This document shows positions 42,387 through 51,187 of a stretch of DNA of 64,000 bases, one piece after another. The notes beneath the pieces were generated by a model that was given only the letters and a program-made list of their open reading frames with translations, made no database searches and was not told the DNA's origin. Source of the DNA: UBA5109 sp964606735 (GTDB lineage Bacteria; Pseudomonadota; Gammaproteobacteria; Pseudomonadales; Pseudohongiellaceae); the NCBI GenBank assembly GCA_964606735.1, contig CAZSHI010000005.1, positions 1 through 64,000 on the forward strand, written 5' to 3'. Both the position numbers and the translations under genes were made by a program. Every line of letters starts with the position of its first letter. The stretch's first letter is position 1.

Positions 42387-42937
42387 AAATCATTAGGACA
42401 GCATTGCCGGACGTGTTGCTTTTCGAGCCAGTGGTATTTGGAGATGAGCGTGGTTTCTTTATGGAAACCTTTCGCCAGAGCTGGCTGCAGGAGGCCGGGA
42501 TCGATGCCAGTTTTGTGCAGGACAATCACAGCGCTTCCCGCCGGGGTGTATTACGCGGCCTGCATTATCAGCTCAACAAGCCCCAGGGCAAGCTGCTCAG
42601 GGTTATCAGCGGTGAGGTGTTTGATGTGGCCGTGGATTTACGGGAGCATTCACCCAGCTTTGGGCAGGCTGTTTGTGCAAGCCTTTCTGCTGATAACAAG
42701 CATATCATCTGGGTGCCGCCGGGGTTTGCCCACGGCTTCCTGGTGCTCAGTGAGAGAGCCGAGTTCGTGTATAAATGTACTGACTATTATCAGCCGCAAG
42801 ATGAGCACAGCCTCTTGTGGAATGATCCTGCGCTTGCGATAGACTGGCCGCTGGATAAAACAGGCGAGCCGATACTCTCGGAAAAGGACAGGCTGGGGCT
42901 GCCTCTGGCAAAAGCCCCGCGCTATTCTGGTCATTAA
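42383..42937 (+). CDS. rmlC: dTDP-4-dehydrorhamnose 3,5-epimerase
   Basis: Third step of the rhamnose pathway, a cupin epimerase. It is 184 aa. Markers are GFFMETFRQSW, FVQDNHSASRRGVLRGLHYQ (catalytic His) and WVPPGFAHGFLVLSE with the Tyr of VYKCTDYY. It closes the rml operon. Confidence 0.96.
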   Translation: MKIIRTALPDVLLFEPVVFGDERGFFMETFRQSWLQEAGIDASFVQDNHSASRRGVLRGLHYQLNKPQGKLLRVISGEVFDVAVDLREHSPSFGQAVCASLSADNKHIIWVPPGFAHGFLVLSERAEFVYKCTDYYQPQDEHSLLWNDPALAIDWPLDKTGEPILSEKDRLGLPLAKAPRYSGH

Positions 42938-43029
42938 AGTACCAGAACATCAAAAAGACAGGTATAATGCCGCCCCAAAATATTCTAGCAAGCGGCCGGC
43001 ACTATCGGCCAAGTAACAGAGGTAATAAC

Positions 43030-43449
43030 GTGATTAACAGGATTGCAATCCTTCTGACTGTTTCCATGCTGTCAATGTTCTCTGCACTGGCAGGTGCCCA
43101 AACCCTGAATGATGAAATTCGCAGCCGTCTGAGTCCAGCTGGCTCGGTCTGCCTGTTTGGTGACGAATGTGCCAGCGGCATGGCTGTACCAGGTCGTAGT
43201 GGCGGCCCGCGCGATGCAGAAACTGTTTATCAGACATTTTGCATGGCCTGTCATGCCACGGGTGTCAGTGAATCACCAATACTGGGCAATGCCGAAATGT
43301 GGGCTCCTCGCATCGACAAGGGCATTGAGGCGCTTTATCAGAGTTCCATCAATGGTTTGAATGTGATGCCCCCCAGAGGCACCTGTATCGACTGTTCAGA
43401 TGAAGAGTTACAGGCCGTTGTCGATTTCATGGTCGAACAGGCTCAGTAA
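43030..43449 (+). CDS. Cytochrome c5-type monoheme cytochrome
   Basis: A periplasmic class I cytochrome c. I use GTG 43030 (139 aa) with AGAGG 7 nt upstream; the open frame runs 21 codons further. The signal peptide spans about residues 1-23 (ILLTVSMLSMFSALAGA). The heme site is CMACH; NVMPPRG provides the axial Met. The extra Cys pair in TCIDCSDEEL near the C-terminus is characteristic of cytochrome c5. It is likely an electron carrier to terminal oxidases. Confidence 0.92.
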   Translation: MINRIAILLTVSMLSMFSALAGAQTLNDEIRSRLSPAGSVCLFGDECASGMAVPGRSGGPRDAETVYQTFCMACHATGVSESPILGNAEMWAPRIDKGIEALYQSSINGLNVMPPRGTCIDCSDEELQAVVDFMVEQAQ

Positions 43450-43465
43450 GCCACTACCCTCCTCC

Positions 43466-43492
43466 AAACCGGCGAAGTCGATTCGCCGGTTT
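43466..43492 (+). terminator. Hairpin after cytochrome c5, probable terminator
   Basis: AAACCGGCGAA (43466-43476) and TTCGCCGGTTT (43482-43492) form a perfect 11-bp stem with a 5-nt GTCGA loop. Only three T are present at the 3' end, all within the stem, so termination may be partial. It begins 17 nt after the cytochrome stop. Confidence 0.65.
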
Positions 43493-43552
43493 GCCAAAGC
43501 ACTAAAACTCCACTATTAAATAAGCTATCGGAACTTTCATGGAAGGAAGTCG

Positions 43553-45064
43553 ATGGCACTTGCTGTTGTTTACTCGCGTGCAAATATCGGGTTGGAAGCC
43601 CCCCTGGTATCGGTGGAAACACATATATCAAATGGACTGCCCAGTTTCTCGGTGGTCGGCCTGCCGGAAACCGCTGTAAAAGAAAGCAAGGAAAGAGTAC
43701 GCAGTGCCATATTGAATTCCTTGCTGGAGTTTCCAGCCAAGCGTATTACGGTCAACCTGGCTCCAGCAGATTTGCCAAAAACTGGCGGCCGTTTTGATCT
43801 GGCCATCGCCATTGGCATTCTGGCAGCATCGGGACAACTGGATATCAGTCTGCTCAATCAAACGGTACTCATCGGCGAGCTGGCTTTGAGCGGCGAAGTG
43901 CGGGCAGTACCGGGAGTTTTATCTGGACTGATTGCCTGCCGGGATGAGGCACACGAGGCAATTATTCCGGCAGCAAATGAGAACGAGGCCAACTTGCTCG
44001 GCAGCGACGATATCCTCTTGTGTCAGCATTTGCTGGCACTGTGCGCCCATCTGCAAGGCGAACAAAGGCTTCCGAAAACCCGAAGAGCTGTGCCGGGTCC
44101 TGCGACTGAGCGACAAGGCCTGGAAGAGGTGGTTGGTCAGGAGCTGGCCAAGCGTGCCTTGTTGCTGGCTGCAGCCGGGGGGCATAATCTCTTGATGCGG
44201 GGTCCGCCGGGAACTGGCAAATCCATGCTGGCCGGTCGACTGCCGAGCCTGCTGCCCTTACTGGATGATCATGCGGCGCTGGAAACTGCAGCCATTAGGT
44301 CTTTGGCTGGCCTGAATGGCATCAGGGAAAACTACTATGAAGCTCCCTTTCGTGCTCCCCATCATACGGCTTCAGCCGTAGCCCTGGTCGGTGGGGGCAA
44401 GCAACTGAATGCCGGTGAAATCAGCCTGGCGCATCACGGCGTGCTGTTCCTCGACGAACTGCCAGAGTTCAGCCGTCATGTGCTGGAAGTGCTCAGAGAG
44501 CCGCTGGAAAGTGGCAGCATACAGATTTCCCGTGCAGCCTATCAGACACGCATGCCGGCATGCTTTCAGCTGATAGCAGCCATGAACCCCTGTCCCTGTG
44601 GATACCACGGAGACCGACATCATGAATGTCACTGTTCAATAGATCGCATACGGCATTACCAGCAGCGTATTTCCGGGCCCTTGCTGGATCGTATTGATAT
44701 GCAGATAGAATTACAGGCACTGAGCAAAACTCAACGCAGGCTTTTGCTGGGGAATCGCAGGGTTAAAAGCAAAGGTGTTGATTTGCGTCAGGTGGTGGCT
44801 CAGGCGCAAAAACGACAGCGTGAAAGAGCGGGCAAACTGAATGCCCGCTTGGAACAAGGCGAACTGCTTGGCTCATGTCACTTGAGCGCTGCTTCAAAGC
44901 AATTGCTGGAGCAACTGATGGAGCGCCTTAGGCTGTCTGCTCGAGCCAGCTTCAGAGTGCTGAAGGTGGCCAGAACCATAGCGGATCTCAAAGGCGATAA
45001 AGCTGTCGACAGCAAGCATATTCTGGAAGCTGCAGCCTTCCGGCAATTTGAGGGGCAGGCTTAA
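43553..45064 (+). CDS. comM: ComM/YifB family AAA ATPase
   Basis: A Mg-chelatase-like AAA+ helicase. ComM in Vibrio promotes branch migration during natural transformation. It is 503 aa: an N-terminal Lon-protease-like domain (residues about 20-145, PSFSVVGLPETAVKESKERV), then the AAA domain with Walker A GPPGTGKSMLAG and Walker B VLFLDELPEF, and a C-terminal Mg-chelatase domain. NPCPCGYHGD contains the conserved Cys cluster. It overlaps the convergent ubiK stop by 4 nt. Confidence 0.95.
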   Translation: MALAVVYSRANIGLEAPLVSVETHISNGLPSFSVVGLPETAVKESKERVRSAILNSLLEFPAKRITVNLAPADLPKTGGRFDLAIAIGILAASGQLDISLLNQTVLIGELALSGEVRAVPGVLSGLIACRDEAHEAIIPAANENEANLLGSDDILLCQHLLALCAHLQGEQRLPKTRRAVPGPATERQGLEEVVGQELAKRALLLAAAGGHNLLMRGPPGTGKSMLAGRLPSLLPLLDDHAALETAAIRSLAGLNGIRENYYEAPFRAPHHTASAVALVGGGKQLNAGEISLAHHGVLFLDELPEFSRHVLEVLREPLESGSIQISRAAYQTRMPACFQLIAAMNPCPCGYHGDRHHECHCSIDRIRHYQQRISGPLLDRIDMQIELQALSKTQRRLLLGNRRVKSKGVDLRQVVAQAQKRQRERAGKLNARLEQGELLGSCHLSAASKQLLEQLMERLRLSARASFRVLKVARTIADLKGDKAVDSKHILEAAAFRQFEGQA

Positions 45065-45306
45065 CGCTGAGCTTCAAGTTCCGCCAGCTTGGCCTCCAGT
45101 TCTGCCAGTTGCTGCTCCGTTCTTTGCAGGACTTTTAGCTGGGCATCAAACTCTTCACGGCTCACCAGGTTCAGTTTTGTGAAGCTGCCCTGCAAGAGGG
45201 AATAGAACTGCTTTTGGATATCTTCCTTGAGTGGTCCTAGTTCTGGTAGCTTCTCAACCAGACGCTGACTGAGCGTTTGCAGAAATTCTTTATCGATCAT
45301 CGGCAT
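45061..45306 (-). CDS. ubiK: Ubiquinone biosynthesis accessory factor UbiK (BMFP family)
   Basis: A small coiled-coil protein that assists the UbiJ-centred ubiquinone complex. It is 81 aa: an amphipathic N-terminal helix, then a C-terminal coiled coil (QLKVLQRTEQQLAELEAKLA) of heptads. VSREEFDAQLKVLQRT is the family signature. It is convergent with comM and divergent from glnK. Confidence 0.9.
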   Translation of the reverse strand: MPMIDKEFLQTLSQRLVEKLPELGPLKEDIQKQFYSLLQGSFTKLNLVSREEFDAQLKVLQRTEQQLAELEAKLAELEAQR

Positions 45307-45449
45307 GCCTTTAACAAGCGTATTTTATAAGCGTTTATTCTAGCATTTGCTGTGTGTCGGAATCGTTAGAATCATCGTTTTTTTCATTCAGGTAGCTTAT
45401 ACTCACAAGGCCCGCGAAAGTTATATAGGGTCATGTGAGGAGATCTAAA

Positions 45450-45788
45450 ATGAAAATGATTACAGCCATAATTAAGCCCTTCAAGCTTGATGATGTCAGG
45501 GAAGCCTTGTCCGAAATTGGCGTACAGGGAATAACTGCAAGTGAAGTTAAAGGCTTTGGGCGTCAGAAAGGTCATACAGAGCTCTACCGTGGGGCGGAGT
45601 ATGTTGTCGACTTTCTACCAAAAATCAGGCTGGAGATAGCTGCTGAAGATTCAGCAGTAGATCAGATTATTGAAGTGCTCAGCAAAGCGGCTTCCACAGG
45701 AAAAATAGGGGATGGCAAAATTTTTGTCAGCAACCTTGAACAGGCCATTCGTATTCGAACCGGAGAGTCCGGTCCAGACGCCCTTTAA
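45450..45788 (+). CDS. glnK: Nitrogen regulatory protein P-II
   Basis: A trimeric signal protein that binds ATP/ADP and 2-oxoglutarate and is uridylylated on the T-loop Tyr. From ATG 45450 (AGGAG 8 nt upstream) it has the standard 112 aa; five more codons are open upstream. The T-loop is ELYRGAEYVVDFLPK with the uridylylation Tyr, followed by GKIGDGKIFV. glnK rather than glnB is suggested by the ubiK neighbour, as in Pseudomonas, but the expected amtB is absent downstream. Confidence 0.88.
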   Translation: MKMITAIIKPFKLDDVREALSEIGVQGITASEVKGFGRQKGHTELYRGAEYVVDFLPKIRLEIAAEDSAVDQIIEVLSKAASTGKIGDGKIFVSNLEQAIRIRTGESGPDAL

Positions 45789-45798
45789 GCAAAAATTT

Positions 45799-46530
45799 TC
45801 AAAACGAAAAATCCCCCCACTTCAGTTGCAGTGCACTAAGCGCTGCAATGGGGGCTGTTTCTGTGCGTAATATTCGTGTTCCCAACTGGACCGACTGAAA
45901 CCCGGCCTCATCGGCCAGACTTAATTCAGATGGAGAGAAGCCGCCCTCCGGACCCAACAGCAGTGCAACCTCATCGGTGCTGTCTGGTAAAGTAGCAACC
46001 CGGGAGTCCTGAGGGTTGAAAATCAATTTGACCGGGCTGTTCTGAGCCAGACACCATTGAGTCAGAGCTTGGGGCTCCAGCAGGATAGGCAGCCGTGTTC
46101 TGCCGCTTTGTTCGCAGGCGCTGATACTGATCTGTTGCCAGTGCTGCAGCTTCTTTTGCAGGCGCTCCCCCTGCAGTTTTACTTCGCTATATTCGGTAAA
46201 AAGCGGGGCGATAAGGGTGACGCCGAGCTCTGTGCTTTTCTGAATGGCATAGTCCATACGTTCACCCCGTGAAAGTCCCAGGCCAAGTATCGTGCGTAAA
46301 GGAGATTCTCTGGAGATGGGTATTTCTGCACCAACAGCCAGGTTCACCTCATGCCTGCCAAGCTGTAGCAGGCGCGCAGCATACTCACGGCCCTTGCCGT
46401 TGAAAACAATAAGCTCAGTATTGGCTTTAAGCCTCAGCACCTTGCTGAGATAATGTGCCTGCTGGCCAGCCAGATTCAGCTGGCTTTCGGGAACAAGGTC
46501 CTGATCAATGAAAAGGCGAGGAATTCGCAT
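45799..46530 (-). CDS. rsmE: 16S rRNA (uracil(1498)-N(3))-methyltransferase
   Basis: A SPOUT-class methyltransferase. From ATG 46530 (MRIPRLFID) it is 243 aa, the family length; the open frame continues 50 codons over the divergent promoter region and is not credible. The PUA-like N-terminus is followed by the knot domain with LLLGPEGGFSPSELSLADE and LGTRILRTETAPIAALS. It converges with glnK 10 nt apart. Confidence 0.95.
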   Translation of the reverse strand: MRIPRLFIDQDLVPESQLNLAGQQAHYLSKVLRLKANTELIVFNGKGREYAARLLQLGRHEVNLAVGAEIPISRESPLRTILGLGLSRGERMDYAIQKSTELGVTLIAPLFTEYSEVKLQGERLQKKLQHWQQISISACEQSGRTRLPILLEPQALTQWCLAQNSPVKLIFNPQDSRVATLPDSTDEVALLLGPEGGFSPSELSLADEAGFQSVQLGTRILRTETAPIAALSALQLKWGDFSF

Positions 46531-46579
46531 CCGGCAAGCATACAGACAAGTTCCGAAACTGCAAGAGAAGTGAGAAACA

Positions 46580-47809
46580 ATGAACAAACAGGCCAATAGA
46601 GCATTTGATATCGTCATCGTGGGTGGCGGCATGGTTGGCCTGGCAATGGCTGCCAGCCTCCTGAGGCAGCAAGCTGCCAAGCAGCTGCAGATTGCGCTGG
46701 TAGATGCGCAAAAGCCACAAAAGAAACATTACTCAAGGGATGAGGTTGGTAATTTTGATCCTCGTGTCTCAGCGCTTACAGCTAGAAGTCGGCAGCTGTT
46801 TGAGTCACTGGGTCTCTGGGAATCGCAAATGCAGGCAGCAGCTTGCCCTTATCAAGATATGTACGTCTGGGATGCAGAAGGTACCGGTCATATCGAGTTT
46901 TCTTGCCGAGAGGTGAATCAGCCTGAACTGGGGTTCATTGTGGAAAATAGCGTGATTGATCAGGCACTGAATTCCTCATTGGCTGGTCAGACTGGGCTGA
47001 CGCAACTGCGTGGCGAGAGCGTCCGACATGTTGAAATTGGCCAGGACGGGCTCATGTTGACCCTTGGCAATGCCCAGCGCATAAAGACAAGTCTCTTGAT
47101 TGCTGCCGATGGCGCCAATTCGACAATTCGCCAGCAAGCCGGATTCAACTGTCGAGAATGGGATTATGGGCAAAAGGCGATAGTGGCCACGGTTGCAACA
47201 CAAAAGCCACATCAATACACAGCAGCACAGTGCTTTGGGCCGACAGGCCCGCTGGCCTTCCTGCCGCTTCTTGACGTGGATGCCTCCCAGCATTATTCAT
47301 CCATTGTCTGGTCTTGTGATGTTGATGCCGCTGAGGCCTTGCTAGCGCTGGACGAAGAGGCATTTTGTAAACGGCTTGGAGCGGCTTTTGAAGATCGGCT
47401 AGGAGCTATTGAAAAACTCGGGACTCGTTACAGCTTCCCCCTTTGGCAGCGTCATGCTACTGACTATGTGCAAGATGGCTTGGCCCTGATCGGTGATGCG
47501 GCACATAGCATTCACCCGCTGGCAGGTCAGGGGGTAAACCTGGGACTGCAGGACGTGCAGGTGCTTTGCCAGGTCATTGTGAGGGCGCTGGAAAAGGGTG
47601 AGGATTTTGCATCAGAACAGGTGCTCAGCCGCTACCAGCGTCAGCGCAAGGGGGACAATCTGGGCATGATGGCGCTGATGGAAGTATTTAAACGCGGGTT
47701 TGGTAGCCGGGATCCGGGCCTCAGATTTTTGCGCAATACCGGACTGAGCCTGGTCGATAAGGCCGCCCCACTCAAGCGACAGCTGATGCAAAAAGCGATG
47801 GGCCTGTAA
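46580..47809 (+). CDS. UbiH/UbiF/VisC-family FAD-dependent hydroxylase
   Basis: A class A flavin monooxygenase of 409 aa, most likely acting on a ubiquinone precursor ring. It has FAD-binding VIVGGGMVGLAMAASLL, the DPRVSALTARSRQLFESLG motif typical of the UbiH/Coq6 group, and the second FAD motif GDAAHSIHPLAGQGVNLGLQ. Which ring position (C5, C1 or C6) it hydroxylates cannot be settled from sequence by eye. It is divergent from rsmE by 49 nt. Confidence 0.9.
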   Translation: MNKQANRAFDIVIVGGGMVGLAMAASLLRQQAAKQLQIALVDAQKPQKKHYSRDEVGNFDPRVSALTARSRQLFESLGLWESQMQAAACPYQDMYVWDAEGTGHIEFSCREVNQPELGFIVENSVIDQALNSSLAGQTGLTQLRGESVRHVEIGQDGLMLTLGNAQRIKTSLLIAADGANSTIRQQAGFNCREWDYGQKAIVATVATQKPHQYTAAQCFGPTGPLAFLPLLDVDASQHYSSIVWSCDVDAAEALLALDEEAFCKRLGAAFEDRLGAIEKLGTRYSFPLWQRHATDYVQDGLALIGDAAHSIHPLAGQGVNLGLQDVQVLCQVIVRALEKGEDFASEQVLSRYQRQRKGDNLGMMALMEVFKRGFGSRDPGLRFLRNTGLSLVDKAAPLKRQLMQKAMGL

Positions 47810-47832
47810 AGGTTTTTGCTTGCTATCACAAA

Positions 47833-47847
47833 TGAGAATTATTATCA
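47833..47847. promoter_or_regulatory. Fur box upstream of the ferric iron transporter
   Basis: TGAGAATTATTATCA matches the 7-1-7 Fur core TGATAATNATTATCA at 14 of 15 counted positions. It lies 26 nt before the fbpA start codon, a position where iron-loaded Fur would block transcription. Confidence 0.85.
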
Positions 47848-47873
47848 TCTGATTCCCTTTTCTGGAGAATCAC

Positions 47874-48947
47874 ATGTTCAGGTCTATATGGCTGATTGCA
47901 TTGCTTGCTTGCCTGTTGGCGGCATGCTCGCAAGACACGCAAAGGCCGCCAGCGCAGCTGACGGATACGCCCTCTGTGCCTGCATCGGTGGCGATGTCTG
48001 ATGAAGCCCTTAGCGCTCCGGTCGTGGTTTATTCCTCGCGCCAGGAGTATCTGATCAAGCCGATGTTTGACCGTTTTACGGAGGAGACCGGCATTGAGGT
48101 TCAGTATCAGACTGGCGAGGAGGGTCCCCTGATTGCTCGCCTGCAGGCTGAAGGGGAGCGTACCTTTGCCGATGTTCTTTACACGGTAGATGCTGGCTTT
48201 TTATGGACGGCTGCCGACAGGGGACTGATGGCAGCCATTGATTCGGACATTCTGGCAGCCAATATTCCGCCTCATTTGCGTGACCCTCAGGGTCAATGGT
48301 TTGGCCTCTCGGTGCGAGCCCGTACCATCGTCTATGCCAAAGACCGGGTGGACCCAGCACAGCTTTCCAGCTATGAAGATCTGGCCTCCGAGCGCTGGCA
48401 TGGACGCTTGTGCCTGCGCACCTCAAAAGAGGTCTACAACATGTCACTGGTTGCCACAATGATAGAAAGGCTTGGAGAAGAGAGGACACAGGCAATCGTG
48501 GAAGGCTGGGTAGCCAATCTGGCGGCGCCTGTTTTTAGTAGCGATAATCTGGTACTAGAGGCAATTGCCGCCGGCCAGTGCGATGTCGGGCTGGTTAATT
48601 CCTATTATCTGGGCAGGATGCTGGCGGATGATCCTGATTTTCCGGTTGGCCTGTACTGGGCGAATCAGCAGGACTCGGGTACTCACGTCAATATTTCTGG
48701 CGCAGGTGTCACTCGCTATGCGCATAACCCGGCAGGTGCCAAACGTCTGATCGAGTGGCTTTCAACGCAGGAGCCGCAGCAGATGTTTTCCGAGTTAAAC
48801 CTGGAATATCCGGCCAACCCGGCAGTGGCGCCGGTGCCACTGGTTGCTCAATGGGGTGATTTTAAACAGGATGAAATCAATGTTGAGGCTGCCGGACGCC
48901 TGCAGTCCGCTGCAGTCATGCTCATGGACAGAGCCGATTACCGCTGA
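47874..48947 (+). CDS. Ferric iron ABC transporter substrate-binding lipoprotein (FbpA/AfuA family)
   Basis: A 357-aa ferric-binding protein. The N-terminus IALLACLLAACSQD ends in a lipobox (LAAC), so it is probably lipid-anchored, with a low-complexity linker to about residue 45. The mature domain has VVYSSRQEYLIKPMFDRFTE, the typical FbpA opening, and the ferric-ligand tyrosine pair in LVNSYYLGRML. It is led by the Fur box and is followed 6 nt later by its permease. Confidence 0.92.
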   Translation: MFRSIWLIALLACLLAACSQDTQRPPAQLTDTPSVPASVAMSDEALSAPVVVYSSRQEYLIKPMFDRFTEETGIEVQYQTGEEGPLIARLQAEGERTFADVLYTVDAGFLWTAADRGLMAAIDSDILAANIPPHLRDPQGQWFGLSVRARTIVYAKDRVDPAQLSSYEDLASERWHGRLCLRTSKEVYNMSLVATMIERLGEERTQAIVEGWVANLAAPVFSSDNLVLEAIAAGQCDVGLVNSYYLGRMLADDPDFPVGLYWANQQDSGTHVNISGAGVTRYAHNPAGAKRLIEWLSTQEPQQMFSELNLEYPANPAVAPVPLVAQWGDFKQDEINVEAAGRLQSAAVMLMDRADYR

Positions 48948-48953
48948 GTTCCC

Positions 48954-50630
48954 ATGACTGCCTCAATTAGCAAGGCTATTGCAGCAAAGCGCAGTCCTGG
49001 TGGCTGGCCATGGAAAACGTTTTCCTACGCTGTCGCTGCCGTCGTGCTCTTGCCGATTCTTGTGATCTTTACGCAATGGGCCACGGTGGGCAATGGTGAA
49101 CAGGAGATCTGGCAACACCTGTTTAATACCAAACTGGATCGCCTGCTGGGAAATACGTTGCTTCTGCTGGTGGGAGTGGGCATTGGCGTAAGCCTGTTGG
49201 GCGTCAGTCTGGCGTGGCTCTGCTCAGTCTGTGAATTTCCTGGTCGGCGCTTTTTTGAATGGGCGCTGATGCTGCCTCTGGCGATTCCCGGCTATGTCAT
49301 GGCTTTTGTGTTTCTGGGCCTGCTCAACTATGCCGGGCCGGTGCAAAGCAGTTTGCGGTCCTGGTTTGGCAGTCAGGTCTATTTTCCCGATGTGCAGGGA
49401 GCCGGTGCGGTTATTATCGTGCTCACCCTAGTCCTGTATCCCTATGTCTATATGCTGGCGCGTAGTGCTTTTGTCGCGCAGGGCCGGCAACTGATGGATG
49501 CCGGCAGAATTCTTGGTCAAAGTTACTGGAAAGCCTTCTTTCGTCTGGCTGTGCCGGTTGCCAGACCGGCCATTGTCGCAGGCCTTGCGCTGGCTCTGAT
49601 GGAAACTCTGGCGGATTTCGGCGCCGTATCCGTGTTTAACTTCGACACTTTTACAACCGCTATCTATGATGCCTGGTACGGACTGTTCAATCTCGCAGTT
49701 GCCGCACAACTTGCATCCCTGCTGCTGCTCTTTGTGGCAGTGGTGCTGGTGCTGGAACAAAAGGGGCGCGCCCAGGCACGCTATAGTCAAAAAAACAGTC
49801 AGCCAATGCGAGCCTATCGACTCACAGGAGGCAGAGCGTTTGCAGCCACCGGCTTTTGCCTGATGATCTTCCTGCTGGCTTTTATCTTGCCACTGATGCA
49901 GTTGCTGCTCTGGTGTCTTGAGGTCATTGCTGAGGAATTGGACCGGCGATACTGGGGCTTTCTTTTCAATACGCTTGGCCTGGGGTTCATAGCGGCCTTA
50001 GCCACCACAGTTTTTGCCCTGGTGCTGGCCTACGTTAAGCGTCTGCCGGCAAAAAAAGCGGAAAAACGCTGGCAGAACCTGGTCATCAGAGTCTCAACAC
50101 TGGGTTATGCTTTGCCGGGTTCGGTTCTGGCGGTTGGCATCATTCTCAGTTTTACCTATCTGGACCAGCTCATGATCCAGAGCGCACAAAGCCTGTTTAG
50201 CTGGAATATCAGGCCCTTTCTGGTAGGAAGCCTGTTCGCCCTGGTATTGGCCTACTGTACGAGGTTCATGGCTGTCGCTTTTGCGCCATTGGAAGCAGGC
50301 TTTGAACGCATCAACCCTAGTATTATCGAGGCGGCTAAAAGCCTGGGCGGTTCACCAGGTCGTCTCTTGCGTCAGGTCTACGTGCCCTTATTGCGACCAG
50401 GTCTGTTCACGGCGCTCATCATCGTTTTTGTGGATGTGATGAAGGAGATGCCGGCAACCTTGATCATGCGACCTTTCGGCTGGGACACACTGGCAGTCAG
50501 AATCTACCAGATGACGGCTGAAGGGCAGTGGGAGCGGGCTTCATTACCTTCTGTAACTTTAATTCTATTAGGGCTAATACCTGTATTCATGCTGATTCGC
50601 AGTGCCCGTCCTGCCAGTCTCAGGGTCTAA
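48954..50630 (+). CDS. Ferric iron ABC transporter permease (FbpB family)
   Basis: A 558-aa permease made of two fused homologous halves, each with about six helices. The two ATPase-coupling EAA loops are near residues 180-205 (LMDAGRILGQSYWKAFFRLA) and 460-485 (IEAAKSLGGSPGRLLRQVYV). It pairs with the binding protein upstream. No ATPase gene follows; the next gene is gcvH after 117 nt. Confidence 0.93.
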   Translation: MTASISKAIAAKRSPGGWPWKTFSYAVAAVVLLPILVIFTQWATVGNGEQEIWQHLFNTKLDRLLGNTLLLLVGVGIGVSLLGVSLAWLCSVCEFPGRRFFEWALMLPLAIPGYVMAFVFLGLLNYAGPVQSSLRSWFGSQVYFPDVQGAGAVIIVLTLVLYPYVYMLARSAFVAQGRQLMDAGRILGQSYWKAFFRLAVPVARPAIVAGLALALMETLADFGAVSVFNFDTFTTAIYDAWYGLFNLAVAAQLASLLLLFVAVVLVLEQKGRAQARYSQKNSQPMRAYRLTGGRAFAATGFCLMIFLLAFILPLMQLLLWCLEVIAEELDRRYWGFLFNTLGLGFIAALATTVFALVLAYVKRLPAKKAEKRWQNLVIRVSTLGYALPGSVLAVGIILSFTYLDQLMIQSAQSLFSWNIRPFLVGSLFALVLAYCTRFMAVAFAPLEAGFERINPSIIEAAKSLGGSPGRLLRQVYVPLLRPGLFTALIIVFVDVMKEMPATLIMRPFGWDTLAVRIYQMTAEGQWERASLPSVTLILLGLIPVFMLIRSARPASLRV

Positions 50631-50747
50631 GCAGGGCCATATAAATCCTTGCAGGAAGCCCGCCTCTTACTTATGATGAGTCAATTCAAATAAGTGTTTT
50701 TCCTGTGTTTCCTGGCACCGGAAAACGATTAACCGAGGAAGGAAGAA

Positions 50748-51134
50748 GTGAGCGAAACCCCAGAAGATTTGTACTACACAAGCAGTCACGAGTGGCTGAA
50801 GTTGGATGATAACGCCGTGGCCACAGTTGGGATCAGTGATTTTGCCCAATCGGAGCTTGGGGATGTGGTTTATGTAGAATTGCCGGAAGCAGGTTCAATG
50901 GTCAATGCCAGAGATGAGGTCAGCGTCATTGAGTCGGTCAAGACAGCCTCAGATATCTATGCCCCGGTGAGTGGCGAGATTGTGGCAGTTAACGAAGAAC
51001 TGGAAAACAGCCCTGAGTCCGTCAACACCAGCCCTTATGATGACGGCTGGTTGTTCAAGATTAAATTGAGCGATGAAAGTGAACTGGATGACCTGCTTTC
51101 GGCCGAAGCCTACACAGAAAGCTATGAAGCTTAG
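50748..51134 (+). CDS. gcvH: Glycine cleavage system H protein
   Basis: The lipoyl carrier of the glycine cleavage system, 128 aa from GTG 50748, preceded by GAGGAAGGAAG. The lipoylated Lys is in VIESVKTASDIYAPVSGEI. YTSSHEWLKL and GISDFAQSELGDVVYVELP are standard. The partner genes gcvT and gcvP are not in this window. Confidence 0.95.
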   Translation: MSETPEDLYYTSSHEWLKLDDNAVATVGISDFAQSELGDVVYVELPEAGSMVNARDEVSVIESVKTASDIYAPVSGEIVAVNEELENSPESVNTSPYDDGWLFKIKLSDESELDDLLSAEAYTESYEA

Positions 51135-51187
51135 CTCAGGGCTGCTCGCTTTAATGGCAAGACGAATTAATACGGAAGCGCAATATT

